DNA of 17,894 bases from Paludibacteraceae bacterium (GTDB lineage Bacteria; Bacteroidota; Bacteroidia; Bacteroidales; Paludibacteraceae): contig JAFPLG010000083.1 in the NCBI GenBank assembly GCA_017402895.1, positions 1 to 17,894 on the forward strand, in the 5' to 3' direction. Below are positions 7,553-15,807 of the stretch, piece by piece (the first letter of the stretch is position 1; the number at the start of each line of letters is the position of its first letter). The position numbers and the translations under genes are program-made. The notes beneath the pieces were generated by a model that did not search any database, was not told the origin of the DNA, and saw only the letters and a list, made by a program, of their open reading frames with translations.

Positions 7553-8306
7553 ATCGCTTAACGTATCGTAGTTTCTTATAACAGTTTCCCAGGATGTTGA
7601 CGCCCATCCAAAGGGCGGAGGCCATGGGGCTCATCTTTGCACCCTGACGGAAGAGGATATAGTGCCATCCGATTTTGCGCCAGACGCTAGTAGGCGTGAT
7701 AGAACCTGTGCGGCGTCGGTATTGTGCCAATGTTTCCGGCAATAAGTAGCAGTCGGCTTTTCGAATGGCTTGCAGCCACATAGCCGAGTCGTTATTCTTG
7801 CGGATATCGGGGATTTGTATCAATCCGATAACTTCGGCGTCATACATAACGCTCAAGCATCCCGGCCAGCAACAACTCATCATGTCGAACGGTCGCACAT
7901 GTGCTTTGCCACTAATGTGCAGGCCAATAGGCTTGGAGTCTTCGTCAATCTCTATATAGTCATGATAGGTAAAACTATAGCCGTTCTGCTGCATAAAAGC
8001 AATCTGTCGTTCCAGTTTCTCCGGTAACCATAGGTCGTCTGCGTCCAAGAAGGCGATGTATTGGCCTTTAACCTCTCGTAGTGCGCGGTTACGCGTCAAA
8101 GCTGCCCCGATATTCTCCTCGTTACGCATATACCGAATCCGTGGATCGTTGAATGTGCGCACGATGGATTGTGTCTCATCCGTAGAGCAGTCGTCCACGA
8201 TGAGGAGTTCCCAGGCCGTGTAGGTCTGTGCAAGCACACTGTTGATCGATTCGCGAATGAATCGTCCGCAGTTGTATGTGGGCATTATGACACTAACCAA
8301 TTCCAT
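7539..8306 (-). CDS. Family 2 glycosyltransferase (TuaG-like)
   Basis: A 255-residue GT-A fold glycosyltransferase expected to add one sugar to the lipid-linked repeat unit on the cytoplasmic side. The N-terminus SVIMPTYNCG is the nucleotide-binding start of GT2 enzymes; DDCSTDET (38-45) and DADD (88-91, in FLDADDLW) are the two acidic motifs that bind nucleotide and metal. NNDSAMWL (171-178) is at the place of the catalytic-acid loop. The overall pattern resembles TuaG-type enzymes of capsule and teichuronic acid loci, but donor and acceptor cannot be read from it. There are no transmembrane segments. It overlaps the preceding gene's end by 14 nt and the following aminotransferase start by 14 nt. 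Confidence 0.9.
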   Translation of the reverse strand: MELVSVIMPTYNCGRFIRESINSVLAQTYTAWELLIVDDCSTDETQSIVRTFNDPRIRYMRNEENIGAALTRNRALREVKGQYIAFLDADDLWLPEKLERQIAFMQQNGYSFTYHDYIEIDEDSKPIGLHISGKAHVRPFDMMSCCWPGCLSVMYDAEVIGLIQIPDIRKNNDSAMWLQAIRKADCYLLPETLAQYRRRTGSITPTSVWRKIGWHYILFRQGAKMSPMASALWMGVNILGNCYKKLRYVKRYETI

Positions 8307-9090
8307 CCAGTACTGTGTGTATTGCGCCTAAGAGGCGGGTTATATAAAACCGGAATAGATACGACTTCCCATCACGATATATGCGCGTATAGGTTCGTAT
8401 CATTTGCCAGCAGTTTTTTATAGTCTGTTTGCGGCTCAACCGATTGGAAGCACTATTGCTTCGCATGCGTCGGTAATACACTGCCTCTTGTGGCGTAAAT
8501 TGAATAAACTGCAACCTATTGGAGATTTCGAACATGAACAAAGAGTCCTCTCCACTCTGAAATGCCGTATTAAAACGTGTCTGACCGATAATATCCCGGT
8601 GGATGAGTTTCATACAAGGTCCGCTGAAATACTTTCTAGCCTTATAAAACGGCATCTTTCCTTCTTTCGCATGGCGGTTATACTCCTGCTCAATATAATA
8701 GGGTATATAATCAGTCTCATCAGAGAAAGCGCGTGTATAACTGGCTGCGATCGTATCCGGTGCGGCGATTTGTGCCAATTGTTCCAAGTACACATCGGAA
8801 ACATAGTCGTCATCGTCAATGAACGCGATATATTCTCCTTGCGCTGCATCCAAACCCATGTTGCGTGCGTTGGAAACACCCGGTTGGTCGGTTTGGAGCA
8901 AACGGATATTGGTAATATGATGCTGCCGTAAATAGTCCTTGATCTGCGTCTGCCAGGGTTCGTCACATCCATTGAGCACAATAATCCCTTCCCATTGCGA
9001 AACAGGAAGAGTCTGGGCACGCAAGGTGTCCAAACATTCGAACAAATAGTTCTCGGGACGATATGTAGGGATAATGACGCTTATTTGCAT
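8293..9090 (-). CDS. Family 2 glycosyltransferase
   Basis: A 265-residue GT-A glycosyltransferase. It has the opening SVIIPTYRPE, the PGVSNARNMGLDAAQGEYIAF block (from residue 70) and the acidic IDDDDY (91-96) that coordinates the metal and nucleotide sugar. SGED (179-182) is a good candidate for the catalytic base region. The region after residue 200 is basic and aromatic and could help membrane association. The start overlaps the upstream GT-B gene by 10 nt, and the stop lies 14 nt inside the next gene. It differs clearly from the other two family 2 enzymes in this locus, so it probably makes a different linkage. Specificity is unknown. Confidence 0.9.
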   Translation of the reverse strand: MQISVIIPTYRPENYLFECLDTLRAQTLPVSQWEGIIVLNGCDEPWQTQIKDYLRQHHITNIRLLQTDQPGVSNARNMGLDAAQGEYIAFIDDDDYVSDVYLEQLAQIAAPDTIAASYTRAFSDETDYIPYYIEQEYNRHAKEGKMPFYKARKYFSGPCMKLIHRDIIGQTRFNTAFQSGEDSLFMFEISNRLQFIQFTPQEAVYYRRMRSNSASNRLSRKQTIKNCWQMIRTYTRIYRDGKSYLFRFYITRLLGAIHTVLDGIG

Positions 9091-10217
9091 ATTATGGCTT
9101 TTAGTCGTTCGATTCCGGTGGACAGACCGAATAAGTTGTAGTATTTATCTTGTATTGCGCGGCGCGAACAAGCATCGCTTTGTATGTATTGAATAGCCTG
9201 TTTCAACTGAGTACGGAAACTCTCTTCATCGCTATATACATAGAAGAAAGGCTCTTTCGTAAGCGCATCGTATCCGCGTGCGGCGCGCTGGTGCGCCAAG
9301 ATAGGCTGGCCGTTTCGTAGACCATCCATAATACGCAGTTTGAGTCCTCCTCCGCCATCCATAGGACAGAGATAAATCTTGCTACGCGCAGCTAAGGATT
9401 GGATATCTTCCGGATCCGGTGTCAGATGGAGACATGGCTGCCGCTTAGCCATTTCGCGGATTTTCTCTGAGGGCTGACGACCCATTAGTTCGATGTGCCA
9501 TTCCGGCAGTACCTCTCGGAAAACAGGCAGATACGTTTGCTCGAAGCGAAGTAGCGGCGCTTGATTTTGGATATCGGAAAGTGCACAGGTGATTACGGCA
9601 CTATTTGTGGAAACCTTTTCGTCAACTTGCTGTCGTTCCGATGTCGGTTCAAAGATACCTATCACGTAATTATGGGGATGCGGACCATATTCTTTCTCAA
9701 ACAATTCCAAATCGTATTGAGTTAGAAACAGATTGATCGATGCTTGCAAATAGCCCTTCTGTTCCCAATAGCGCACAAACCGATCTGTTCTGCCTCGTAA
9801 TGTGAGAATAGAAGCGCTATCCATCCGATATTCAGGTTCGAAATTATGATGCAGAATAATAGTGCGGATAGGGTATTGCTTGATTTGCGCAAGCACGCCT
9901 CCGGCATATAAACCGGTACTGATGACAAGTGTGTCGTAGGTGTCAGGATGCTGTTGGATGGTGCGCACAATAAGTTCTGCCGCGCGGTGTAGATAACCTT
10001 TTGGAATACCGAACGCCGCACGCATGAACGAGCGTCCCAGCACATCAATCGTGGTGTACCGATTATCCCGTATATGCGCCTCCGCAGGATGTAGAACGTC
10101 TATTTTCCCGGGATACAATGCCAGAAATGCCTCCAGATAGGCTCGGGTACAATACGAGCCACCTCCCGGTTGCAGGATGTTGACATTGGTCGCGTCTATA
10201 AGTATTCGTTTGCTCAT
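9081..10217 (-). CDS. GT-B fold (GT4-like) glycosyltransferase
   Basis: A 378-residue protein with the two-domain layout of GT-B glycosyltransferases. The N-terminal domain starts RILIDATNV and has the glycine-rich QPGGGSY turn (16-22), where the acceptor and nucleotide usually meet. The C-terminal domain has HIELMGRQPS (241-250), LYLCPMD-like strands and GGGGLKLRIMDGLRNG (288-303). The last matches the GT4 pattern in which a glycine loop and an acidic residue bind the donor, though the classical EX7E is weak. ARGYDAL follows. It begins 4 nt after a family 2 gene and overlaps the next one by 10 nt. The first and second domains are divergent, so the donor sugar is not predicted. Confidence 0.8.
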   Translation of the reverse strand: MSKRILIDATNVNILQPGGGSYCTRAYLEAFLALYPGKIDVLHPAEAHIRDNRYTTIDVLGRSFMRAAFGIPKGYLHRAAELIVRTIQQHPDTYDTLVISTGLYAGGVLAQIKQYPIRTIILHHNFEPEYRMDSASILTLRGRTDRFVRYWEQKGYLQASINLFLTQYDLELFEKEYGPHPHNYVIGIFEPTSERQQVDEKVSTNSAVITCALSDIQNQAPLLRFEQTYLPVFREVLPEWHIELMGRQPSEKIREMAKRQPCLHLTPDPEDIQSLAARSKIYLCPMDGGGGLKLRIMDGLRNGQPILAHQRAARGYDALTKEPFFYVYSDEESFRTQLKQAIQYIQSDACSRRAIQDKYYNLFGLSTGIERLKAIICK

Positions 10218-10221
10218 TGTT

Positions 10222-11064
10222 TTACTTCGTTGGGAAATAGGCGTTTCGTATTGTGTAATAAGCTTTGCGCAAGGTGTGGTAAAGCCACCTACGCTTCAGT
10301 TGCTTGCGATACATTTCGTCTTGTGCGTTGTTGGTGGGTTGCCTCAGGAATCGCCATTCCCACAAACCGGCCAACCATATAGCTTTCAGTTTGCCACATA
10401 CATGCGTTTGGCGAGTGATAGAATGCGTATTGTCCCGATAGGCAAAAACCACTTCTTGGGTGTTGATCAATCCCTGTTTCTGTGCGGCAGTTAAAGCAGA
10501 AATATCGTCACTGGACCATGCATAAGGCAGGTTGTAAAAGCCTCCTTGTGCAATTAGAGCCTCGCGCGAGAAGCAGAAATCACCGATATACTGCGGTCGG
10601 TAGGCAAAATGACGCTGATATAGTAGGCTCATGGCTGATTCCTGCTCAGGACGTTTGTCTAATATGCGAACGACTTCTCCGTTTTCATCAATGATCTGCG
10701 TTAAACCATGCAAAAGCGGGATATTGGGATGGCGTTCAATAAGTTCTGCGTAGGTAGATAAGCAGTTGGGTAATAATAGGTCATCATCGCCCATGCAGAT
10801 GACATAATCGCCAGAGGCAAGGCTCAAGCAGTAGTTCCATTGCTCCACCAATCGTTTCGCACCGAAATTTGTTGCATTCTGATAGTACCGAATACGCGAA
10901 TCCGAGTAATGACTGACGACTTCTTCGATATCTTCCGGCGAGGCATCATTAACAATCAGTAATTCCCAGTGTGCATAGGTCTGCGCCAAGACACTTTCGA
11001 TACATTGGCTTAAGAAGGTACGCTTGTAGGTGGGCAGCAAGATGGAAAAACGGATAGAACTCAT
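10222..11064 (-). CDS. Family 2 glycosyltransferase
   Basis: A 280-residue GT-A glycosyltransferase. It opens FSILLPTYKRTFL, followed by VNDASPED (38-45) and the DXD-like GDDD (92-95). SSDD (184-187) marks the likely catalytic acidic loop. The C-terminal 60 residues are rich in K, R, W and Y, which may hold it at the membrane beside the lipid-linked acceptor. Immediately before the ATG at 11064, inside the last codons of the polymerase gene, is a near-perfect Shine-Dalgarno sequence (AAAGGAGGT), and the start overlaps the polymerase stop by 4 nt. It is probably the first glycosyltransferase made after Wzx and Wzy. Substrates cannot be deduced. Confidence 0.9.
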   Translation of the reverse strand: MSSIRFSILLPTYKRTFLSQCIESVLAQTYAHWELLIVNDASPEDIEEVVSHYSDSRIRYYQNATNFGAKRLVEQWNYCLSLASGDYVICMGDDDLLLPNCLSTYAELIERHPNIPLLHGLTQIIDENGEVVRILDKRPEQESAMSLLYQRHFAYRPQYIGDFCFSREALIAQGGFYNLPYAWSSDDISALTAAQKQGLINTQEVVFAYRDNTHSITRQTHVCGKLKAIWLAGLWEWRFLRQPTNNAQDEMYRKQLKRRWLYHTLRKAYYTIRNAYFPTK

Positions 11065-12368
11065 ACTGTCACCTCCTTTCTGTACGAACTATGACGTATC
11101 AGATAATCCATCAGGAATATTCCGTAGAACAGCAAGATGGCGATAATCTGCAGATTCCCCTCGAAGGAATAGTTAAACAGATACATACCTCCCTGCATGC
11201 AGACACTCATGGCGAAATAAATCAGAATCAGTCGATGGAAGGGTATTATGTTCGGACCATTCGTTGGTGTGAGTCGCGTGAACAGGATACTGAAGAGGAT
11301 AAACAGTATAGCCGAGGGTATGAGTCCGAAATCTATCACGAAGTCACCTACGTAAGAGGTGAAAAGCGAATCGTCAATCTCCAAGGCCGGGTAGGCATCG
11401 CGTACATCCAATATGCCGTCGGGGGAAGATAGACCCAGCATTTTCTTGAACACATTGCACGTTCTGTCGCCACAACGTCCTCCATCGGCATCGTAGGCGT
11501 AATTATTGAAATAATAGGGTGCTTCTCCGACGTAATAGACCAATCCTCCGGACAAACCGCCTTCTTTCTGTCCAAAACGACTGATGGATAGGGCTATAAA
11601 CGGAATGGAAATGGAAATGGCTAAGATGACTAATATGGAGCGAACCCATTTCTTTGTGCGATCGGAAATCATGGGCTTCAGTGCGACAAAGGCAATGAAG
11701 ATGTTGATAACAGACATCGTTACCTCTGTGCGTTGACCATTACTCAACGAGAAGAAGGATTTTATTAGGATACATAATCCGAATCCTATCTCAGCCCAAC
11801 GATACCGGCGTTCTAATGTCAAGTAATAGAAGAACAGGATAAAAGCCAGAGGCGAGAAGACGTTGAAAATGATAGACGGGATGTTGCTAATCGATCCATC
11901 GTAAGCGGCTTCAAAACTCTGTGATTCATGATACATATTGGCACCGGCAGCGGAATCGATCATAATCATGCGGATACCTTCTGCCATATGGGTGAAGATA
12001 TGCGGTATTTGCATCACAGTACACGTGATATAGATAACAGCGAATACATTCAAAATCCCCATGCTGGGTGCTTCTATCTGCTGCACATTATTTTTGTCGT
12101 ATTGAAGAATAGGATACAATGCGATCCACTCCATCGCAGCCAGATAGAGGAAAGGCAATAAGCGTAGGGGCAGAATGTCTCCGTAGATACGTGTCGGACT
12201 GAAGAACCAGAACGCACCGATGATTGGATACAGGATATAACTGAGTAGGGTATAACTGCCAACACCCCAACGACCATCCATTTGTCGCTGGTGGTGGATT
12301 AGCATACAGCTGAGCAGCACTATATAGATAATCGTGTACAATATGTCGGTTCCGCTACTTGCCGTCAT
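11061..12368 (-). CDS. wzy: Putative oligosaccharide repeat-unit polymerase (Wzy-like)
   Basis: A 435-residue, very hydrophobic protein with about 10-12 predicted membrane segments, consistent with an inner-membrane polymerase that joins lipid-linked repeat units on the periplasmic side. The SLSNGQRTE stretch (207-215), just after a membrane helix, resembles the conserved block of Bacteroidetes O-antigen polymerases. A large loop at about 263-340 is the likely periplasmic active region; it contains GLVYYVGEAPYYFNNY (274-290) and two cysteines (C299 and C304, in RCGDRTC) that could form a disulfide. Wzy proteins are poorly conserved, so the call depends on topology plus position directly after the flippase. 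It overlaps the flippase by 14 nt and the next glycosyltransferase by 4 nt. O-antigen ligase (WaaL) is the main alternative. Confidence 0.75.
   Translation of the reverse strand: MTASSGTDILYTIIYIVLLSCMLIHHQRQMDGRWGVGSYTLLSYILYPIIGAFWFFSPTRIYGDILPLRLLPFLYLAAMEWIALYPILQYDKNNVQQIEAPSMGILNVFAVIYITCTVMQIPHIFTHMAEGIRMIMIDSAAGANMYHESQSFEAAYDGSISNIPSIIFNVFSPLAFILFFYYLTLERRYRWAEIGFGLCILIKSFFSLSNGQRTEVTMSVINIFIAFVALKPMISDRTKKWVRSILVILAISISIPFIALSISRFGQKEGGLSGGLVYYVGEAPYYFNNYAYDADGGRCGDRTCNVFKKMLGLSSPDGILDVRDAYPALEIDDSLFTSYVGDFVIDFGLIPSAILFILFSILFTRLTPTNGPNIIPFHRLILIYFAMSVCMQGGMYLFNYSFEGNLQIIAILLFYGIFLMDYLIRHSSYRKEVTV
11071..11079 (-). promoter_or_regulatory. Canonical Shine-Dalgarno site for the glycosyltransferase starting at 11064
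   Basis: On the minus strand the sequence reads AAAGGAGGT, with 6 further nt before the ATG (7 nt after AGGAGG). It lies within the final codons of the polymerase gene. None of the other twelve minus-strand genes has a comparable match. Confidence 0.8.
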
Positions 12369-13719
12369 TTCCCCATAGTTCTTTAATTACCACACTCGGC
12401 CATTTCCAGTTCTGGTAGGCCAACTGGGCAATACCGGGTGCCAAAATCAGTCCCCATATTCCCCAATGCAACGGACCCAAGAAGATCCATAGAAGCAACA
12501 CGGTTGCCGCTCCGCTCACCAATGAGGGAATGAAGAATGGTATTTTGTTATCCGCCATGATAAAGCCGGCCGATACGGCATGGTTGTGCTCCAAGGCGTT
12601 GATAAGCAGTAGAACGCATAGCATGACTATCGGAACAAACGGCGTTTGACTATCGATGAGTTGCAAAGCCCAGTTGCCGAGGAGTATCCATGCCAGGCCG
12701 CCAAGAAGGAATATGGTCCATAGGCTGCCGATACACAGGATATAGTATCGTCTTAATCCGATCAAATCGTTCTCTGCACGGCATTGTGCCAGTTTCGGTG
12801 TATAAGATTGATAGAAGACTGTTGCACAACGTGCCAGGATATCCATGACCTGGATGGTGATGCCATAACAGGCTATTTGCTCCAAGGTCAGGAAGGCCGA
12901 ACCGATCAGCAGGGCGGACTTATTTACCAGAAATCCGCCTAATTGCGTCAGGCCGATCTTAATGGCATTGGGTGTGATAGCACCGAATATGTCTTTGGGT
13001 TCATCTGCTTCGGCTTCGCGCAGATGTGCCTTGAGTTCGGGAGTGAAAAATACGTGGTACGTCAACAACCGACGAATAATCGTGGCAACCAGTTGTGAAG
13101 CCACGATTGCTGTCAGTCCCAAGCCGGCATATATCTGACCGATAGCCAAACTGATATAGACCGTTTGGCCCAGCATGTTGATCTGTTGGATGCGCGTGAT
13201 GTATCCTTTGCCGGTGAGCAGGGCATCGTAATAGAAGGTGTATAGGTTATAGCAGTTGATAGCAATCAGTAGGATCCAAGCGATGAGTGCGTCTTGTCGG
13301 TCGCCGGAATACTTCTGTAAGATGTAATAGAAATATGCCGTTCCTGCGGTGGCCAGGATGCCAAATACCGCCAGAGCTATCCAGCGGTAGAATCGCCGCA
13401 TGGCTGTGAGCGTACCTTTAAGTAGGCCGTAGTTGACCTGAGCATCGGCAGTCGTATGAGATACACCTTCTTTTTGGAGTGAGTCAACACCTGAGAAGAT
13501 ATAACTGATGTTGCGTGCAAAAGAGGGTCGGAAACCGAAATCGAGCAGAAGTACCAAGAAGGTGATGGTCTGGAAAATATTCCATATACCCACCGTCTCT
13601 TGCGGCATTTTGTGCAAGATAAAAGGCAACAGAATCACACCGGCACCAATCATAAAGGCCGTTCCGGCATAACTCCATGCGATCTCACGCTTTCCTATGT
13701 GCTCTACTTTTTCGGCCAT
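12355..13719 (-). CDS. wzx: Lipid-linked oligosaccharide flippase (Wzx-like)
   Basis: A 454-residue polytopic membrane protein of the polysaccharide-transport (MOP/PST) superfamily, which flips undecaprenyl-diphosphate-linked repeat units across the inner membrane. About 12 hydrophobic segments are visible. Characteristic are the first helix AWSYAGTAFMIGAGVILLPFIL (from residue 14), GIWNIFQTITFLVLLLDFGFRPSFARN (from 44), and PNAIKIGLTQLGGFLVNKSALLIG in the second half. A cytoplasmic basic and acidic loop sits at about 90-110. The second-half start and the LDFGF motif are typical of Bacteroidetes O-unit flippases. It starts 17 nt after ugd, with a GANNGCT-type 7-bp repeat in the spacer, and overlaps the polymerase gene by 14 nt. 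The substrate is presumably the glycan built by the four glycosyltransferases of this locus. Confidence 0.88.
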   Translation of the reverse strand: MAEKVEHIGKREIAWSYAGTAFMIGAGVILLPFILHKMPQETVGIWNIFQTITFLVLLLDFGFRPSFARNISYIFSGVDSLQKEGVSHTTADAQVNYGLLKGTLTAMRRFYRWIALAVFGILATAGTAYFYYILQKYSGDRQDALIAWILLIAINCYNLYTFYYDALLTGKGYITRIQQINMLGQTVYISLAIGQIYAGLGLTAIVASQLVATIIRRLLTYHVFFTPELKAHLREAEADEPKDIFGAITPNAIKIGLTQLGGFLVNKSALLIGSAFLTLEQIACYGITIQVMDILARCATVFYQSYTPKLAQCRAENDLIGLRRYYILCIGSLWTIFLLGGLAWILLGNWALQLIDSQTPFVPIVMLCVLLLINALEHNHAVSAGFIMADNKIPFFIPSLVSGAATVLLLWIFLGPLHWGIWGLILAPGIAQLAYQNWKWPSVVIKELWGNDGK

Positions 13720-13724
13720 TGTTT

Positions 13725-13740
13725 AGCATTCAGCCATCAG
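13725..13740. repeat. Heptad repeat in the ugd-wzx spacer
   Basis: On the plus strand two 7-mers, AGCATTC and AGCCATC, are followed by AG. On the coding strand they read GATGGCT GAATGCT, ending 5 nt before the wzx start codon. They resemble the heptads upstream of ugd. Only two units are present, and one overlaps the ugd stop. Confidence 0.5.
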
Positions 13741-14975
13741 TCTCTTCTGAAGATGTCTCGCGTATATACTTTGTCTTTTACGTCGTCGAGTACGGCGTCG
13801 TAGCGGTTGGCGATGATCGCCTGGCTGCGGCGCTTGAATTCCGTAAGGTCGTTGACTACTTCGCTACCAAAGAAGGTTGTTCCATTCTCGAGCGTCGGCT
13901 CATAGATGATGACCTTGGCACCTTTGGCTTTCACACGCTTCATGATGCCCTGGATGCTGGACTGACGGAAGTTGTCGCTATTCGATTTCATTGTCAATCG
14001 ATAGACGCCTATCGTGCAATCATGTTCTTGCTTGGCATCGAAATCTCCTTTGTGATAGTAGTCGTAGTAACCGGCCTTGGCCAACACGCGGTCAGCTATG
14101 AAATCCTTGCGCGTACGATTGGATTCGACAATGGCTTCGATCAGGTTTTCCGGTACATCCTCATAGTTGGCCAACAACTGCTTCGTGTCTTTTGGTAGGC
14201 AGTAACCTCCGTAACCGAAGGAGGGGTTGTTGTAGTGCGTGCCGATACGCGGGTCGAGGCAGACGCCATCGATAATAGACTGGGTGTCAAGTCCCTTCAT
14301 CTCGGCGTAGGTGTCGAGTTCGTTGAAATAGCTCACGCGTAATGCTAAGTAGGTGTTGGCAAACAGTTTGACAGCTTCGGCTTCGGTGAGACCCATGATA
14401 CGCACCTCGACGTCCTGTTTCAAAGCACCCTGACGTAGCAAGTCAGCAAACGTGGAAGCTACGGCATACATATGGGTATTGTCTAGGATTGTCCCGACTA
14501 TGATACGACTTGGATACAGGTTATCATAGAGCGCCTTCGATTCACGCAAGAACTCGGGCGAGAAGAGGATGTTGTCGCAATGGTATTTCTTGCGCACGCT
14601 CTCTGTGTAGCCCACAGGGATGGTGGATTTGATGACCATGATGGCATCTTTGTTGACGCGAAGGACGGTCTCTATGACGTTCTCTACGGCCGAAGTATCA
14701 AAGTAGTTGCGGCGACTATCGTAGTTGGTGGGGGCCGCAATGACTACATACTCGGCATCCTTGTACGCGGATTCTGCGTCTAGGGTTGCGGTAAGATGGA
14801 GTTCTTTTTCGGCCAGGTACTTCTCGATGTACTCGTCCTGGATAGGCGACTGACGACGATTAATCATATCGACCTTCTCGGGCACGATGTCTACCGCGAT
14901 AACTTCGTTATGTTGAGCGAGTAGGGTAGCTATACTAAGTCCTACATACCCTGTTCCGGCAACAGCAATTTTCAT
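13737..14975 (-). CDS. ugd: UDP-glucose 6-dehydrogenase
   Basis: A 412-residue enzyme that oxidises UDP-glucose twice with NAD to UDP-glucuronate, the donor for acidic sugars in capsules and O-antigens. The NAD-binding motif GTGYVG is at residues 7-12. Catalytic features are KSTIPVGYT (116-124), SPEFLRES (139-146), K203 and N207 in KLFANTYLA, and C259 in [10 protein letters not shown], the thiohemiacetal cysteine. The C-terminal UDP-binding domain is present (about 300-412) and ends with a charged tail. The length is normal for the short bacterial form. It starts 32 nt after the short dehydrogenase-like gene, across a spacer of 7-bp repeats, with no clear ribosome binding site. No epimerase or decarboxylase for UDP-glucuronate is encoded nearby, so glucuronic acid itself is likely used or is modified by an enzyme encoded elsewhere. 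Confidence 0.95.
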   Translation of the reverse strand: MKIAVAGTGYVGLSIATLLAQHNEVIAVDIVPEKVDMINRRQSPIQDEYIEKYLAEKELHLTATLDAESAYKDAEYVVIAAPTNYDSRRNYFDTSAVENVIETVLRVNKDAIMVIKSTIPVGYTESVRKKYHCDNILFSPEFLRESKALYDNLYPSRIIVGTILDNTHMYAVASTFADLLRQGALKQDVEVRIMGLTEAEAVKLFANTYLALRVSYFNELDTYAEMKGLDTQSIIDGVCLDPRIGTHYNNPSFGYGGYCLPKDTKQLLANYEDVPENLIEAIVESNRTRKDFIADRVLAKAGYYDYYHKGDFDAKQEHDCTIGVYRLTMKSNSDNFRQSSIQGIMKRVKAKGAKVIIYEPTLENGTTFFGSEVVNDLTEFKRRSQAIIANRYDAVLDDVKDKVYTRDIFRRD

Positions 14976-14976
14976 A

Positions 14977-15006
14977 AGCTTTCAGAATTCAGCTTTCAGT
15001 ATTCAG
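14977..15006. repeat. Heptad tandem repeat filling the spacer upstream of ugd
   Basis: The 9-mer AGCTTTCAG occurs exactly at 14977-14985 and 14991-14999. The whole stretch divides into 7-mers AGCTTTC, AGAATTC, AGCTTTC, AGTATTC, then AG. On the coding strand this is GAATACT GAAAGCT GAATTCT GAAAGCT, ending 1 nt before the ugd ATG. It occupies nearly the entire 32-nt gap. Confidence 0.85.
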
Positions 15007-15007
15007 A

Positions 15008-15763
15008 TTAAATATGCTCTTCGACACCACGGAAGTGGACATTGAGTTCATGAAGGTGCTCGAGCAATGTGCCGAGCGAGGTGCCTTTGGTCATTTCGGC
15101 GAAGGCGTTGACATCCTTCGGGAAGCACTTGCCTCCGTAACCGAACTTACCGTCCGGACCTGGAACGAAGGTGTGGGTGTCGTTGATGTATCCGGAGAGC
15201 AGGATGCCGGTGTGGACTTTGCGCCAATCGGCTCCCATCTGCTCGCAGTACTCGCGGCAAGCGTTGAAGTAAGTGACTTTGTACGCACCGAATACGTTGT
15301 GCATGTACTTAGTGAGCTCAGCCTCGAGAGGAGACATGACGGTGAATTTCTTACCTACGAAAATCTTGGTCAGTAGGTCTTGTGCGCCCGTGAAGACCAT
15401 TGTTTGTTTGTTGAAGTCTTCGATAAAGGTGCGTTCGGTCAGGAACTCGGGCATGTAATAGACGTTGTGGCCGGTCTCACGGGTTAGCATTTCGCTGGTA
15501 CCCGGAAGGATGGTGGTGCGCACGAATACCGGTACGTCCGGCAGTTTGCGAATCAATTCCTTCATGAGGGTCAGGTCCTGCGTGCCATCTTCTTCGGTCG
15601 GTACGTGAATCTGCAGAAAGGCGATGTCGATGTTGCTCAAATCGTCGTTGTAACCCTTGTACGGATCGCTGATGAATAGTTTACATTCGGGGTTGTTGTT
15701 CTCCAACCAGTTTTTTAAGGCTCCTCCCACGAAGCCACATCCAATAATTCCTACGTTAATCAT
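15008..15763 (-). CDS. Short UDP-glucose/GDP-mannose-dehydrogenase-like protein lacking the C-terminal domain
   Basis: A 251-residue homologue of nucleotide-sugar dehydrogenases. The NAD-binding loop GCGFVGG (8-14), MPEFLTE (104-110), the middle-domain helix with K152 and N156 (ELTKYMHNVFGAYKV), and the catalytic-cysteine motif GYGGKCFPKD with C213 are all present. These correspond to the residues needed for the two-step oxidation. The chain ends about 35 residues after the cysteine motif, so the C-terminal UDP-sugar-binding domain is missing; normal enzymes have over 400 residues. The stop is clean and no remnant of the missing domain follows, so this looks like a genuine compact protein, not a decayed copy. 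It could act on a different substrate, partner with the full-length Ugd encoded next, or be regulatory. It is the first gene after the cluster promoter. Confidence 0.8.
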   Translation of the reverse strand: MINVGIIGCGFVGGALKNWLENNNPECKLFISDPYKGYNDDLSNIDIAFLQIHVPTEEDGTQDLTLMKELIRKLPDVPVFVRTTILPGTSEMLTRETGHNVYYMPEFLTERTFIEDFNKQTMVFTGAQDLLTKIFVGKKFTVMSPLEAELTKYMHNVFGAYKVTYFNACREYCEQMGADWRKVHTGILLSGYINDTHTFVPGPDGKFGYGGKCFPKDVNAFAEMTKGTSLGTLLEHLHELNVHFRGVEEHI

Positions 15764-15807
15764 TTTGTATGTTGTTTTTTAATGTCTCAACCTGATGGCA
15801 AGCGGAT

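Noticed and set aside
9650..9657. A second exact TATCTTTG on the minus strand inside the GT-B gene.
   Set aside because: No TTG at the expected upstream distance; it lies in coding sequence and is probably chance.
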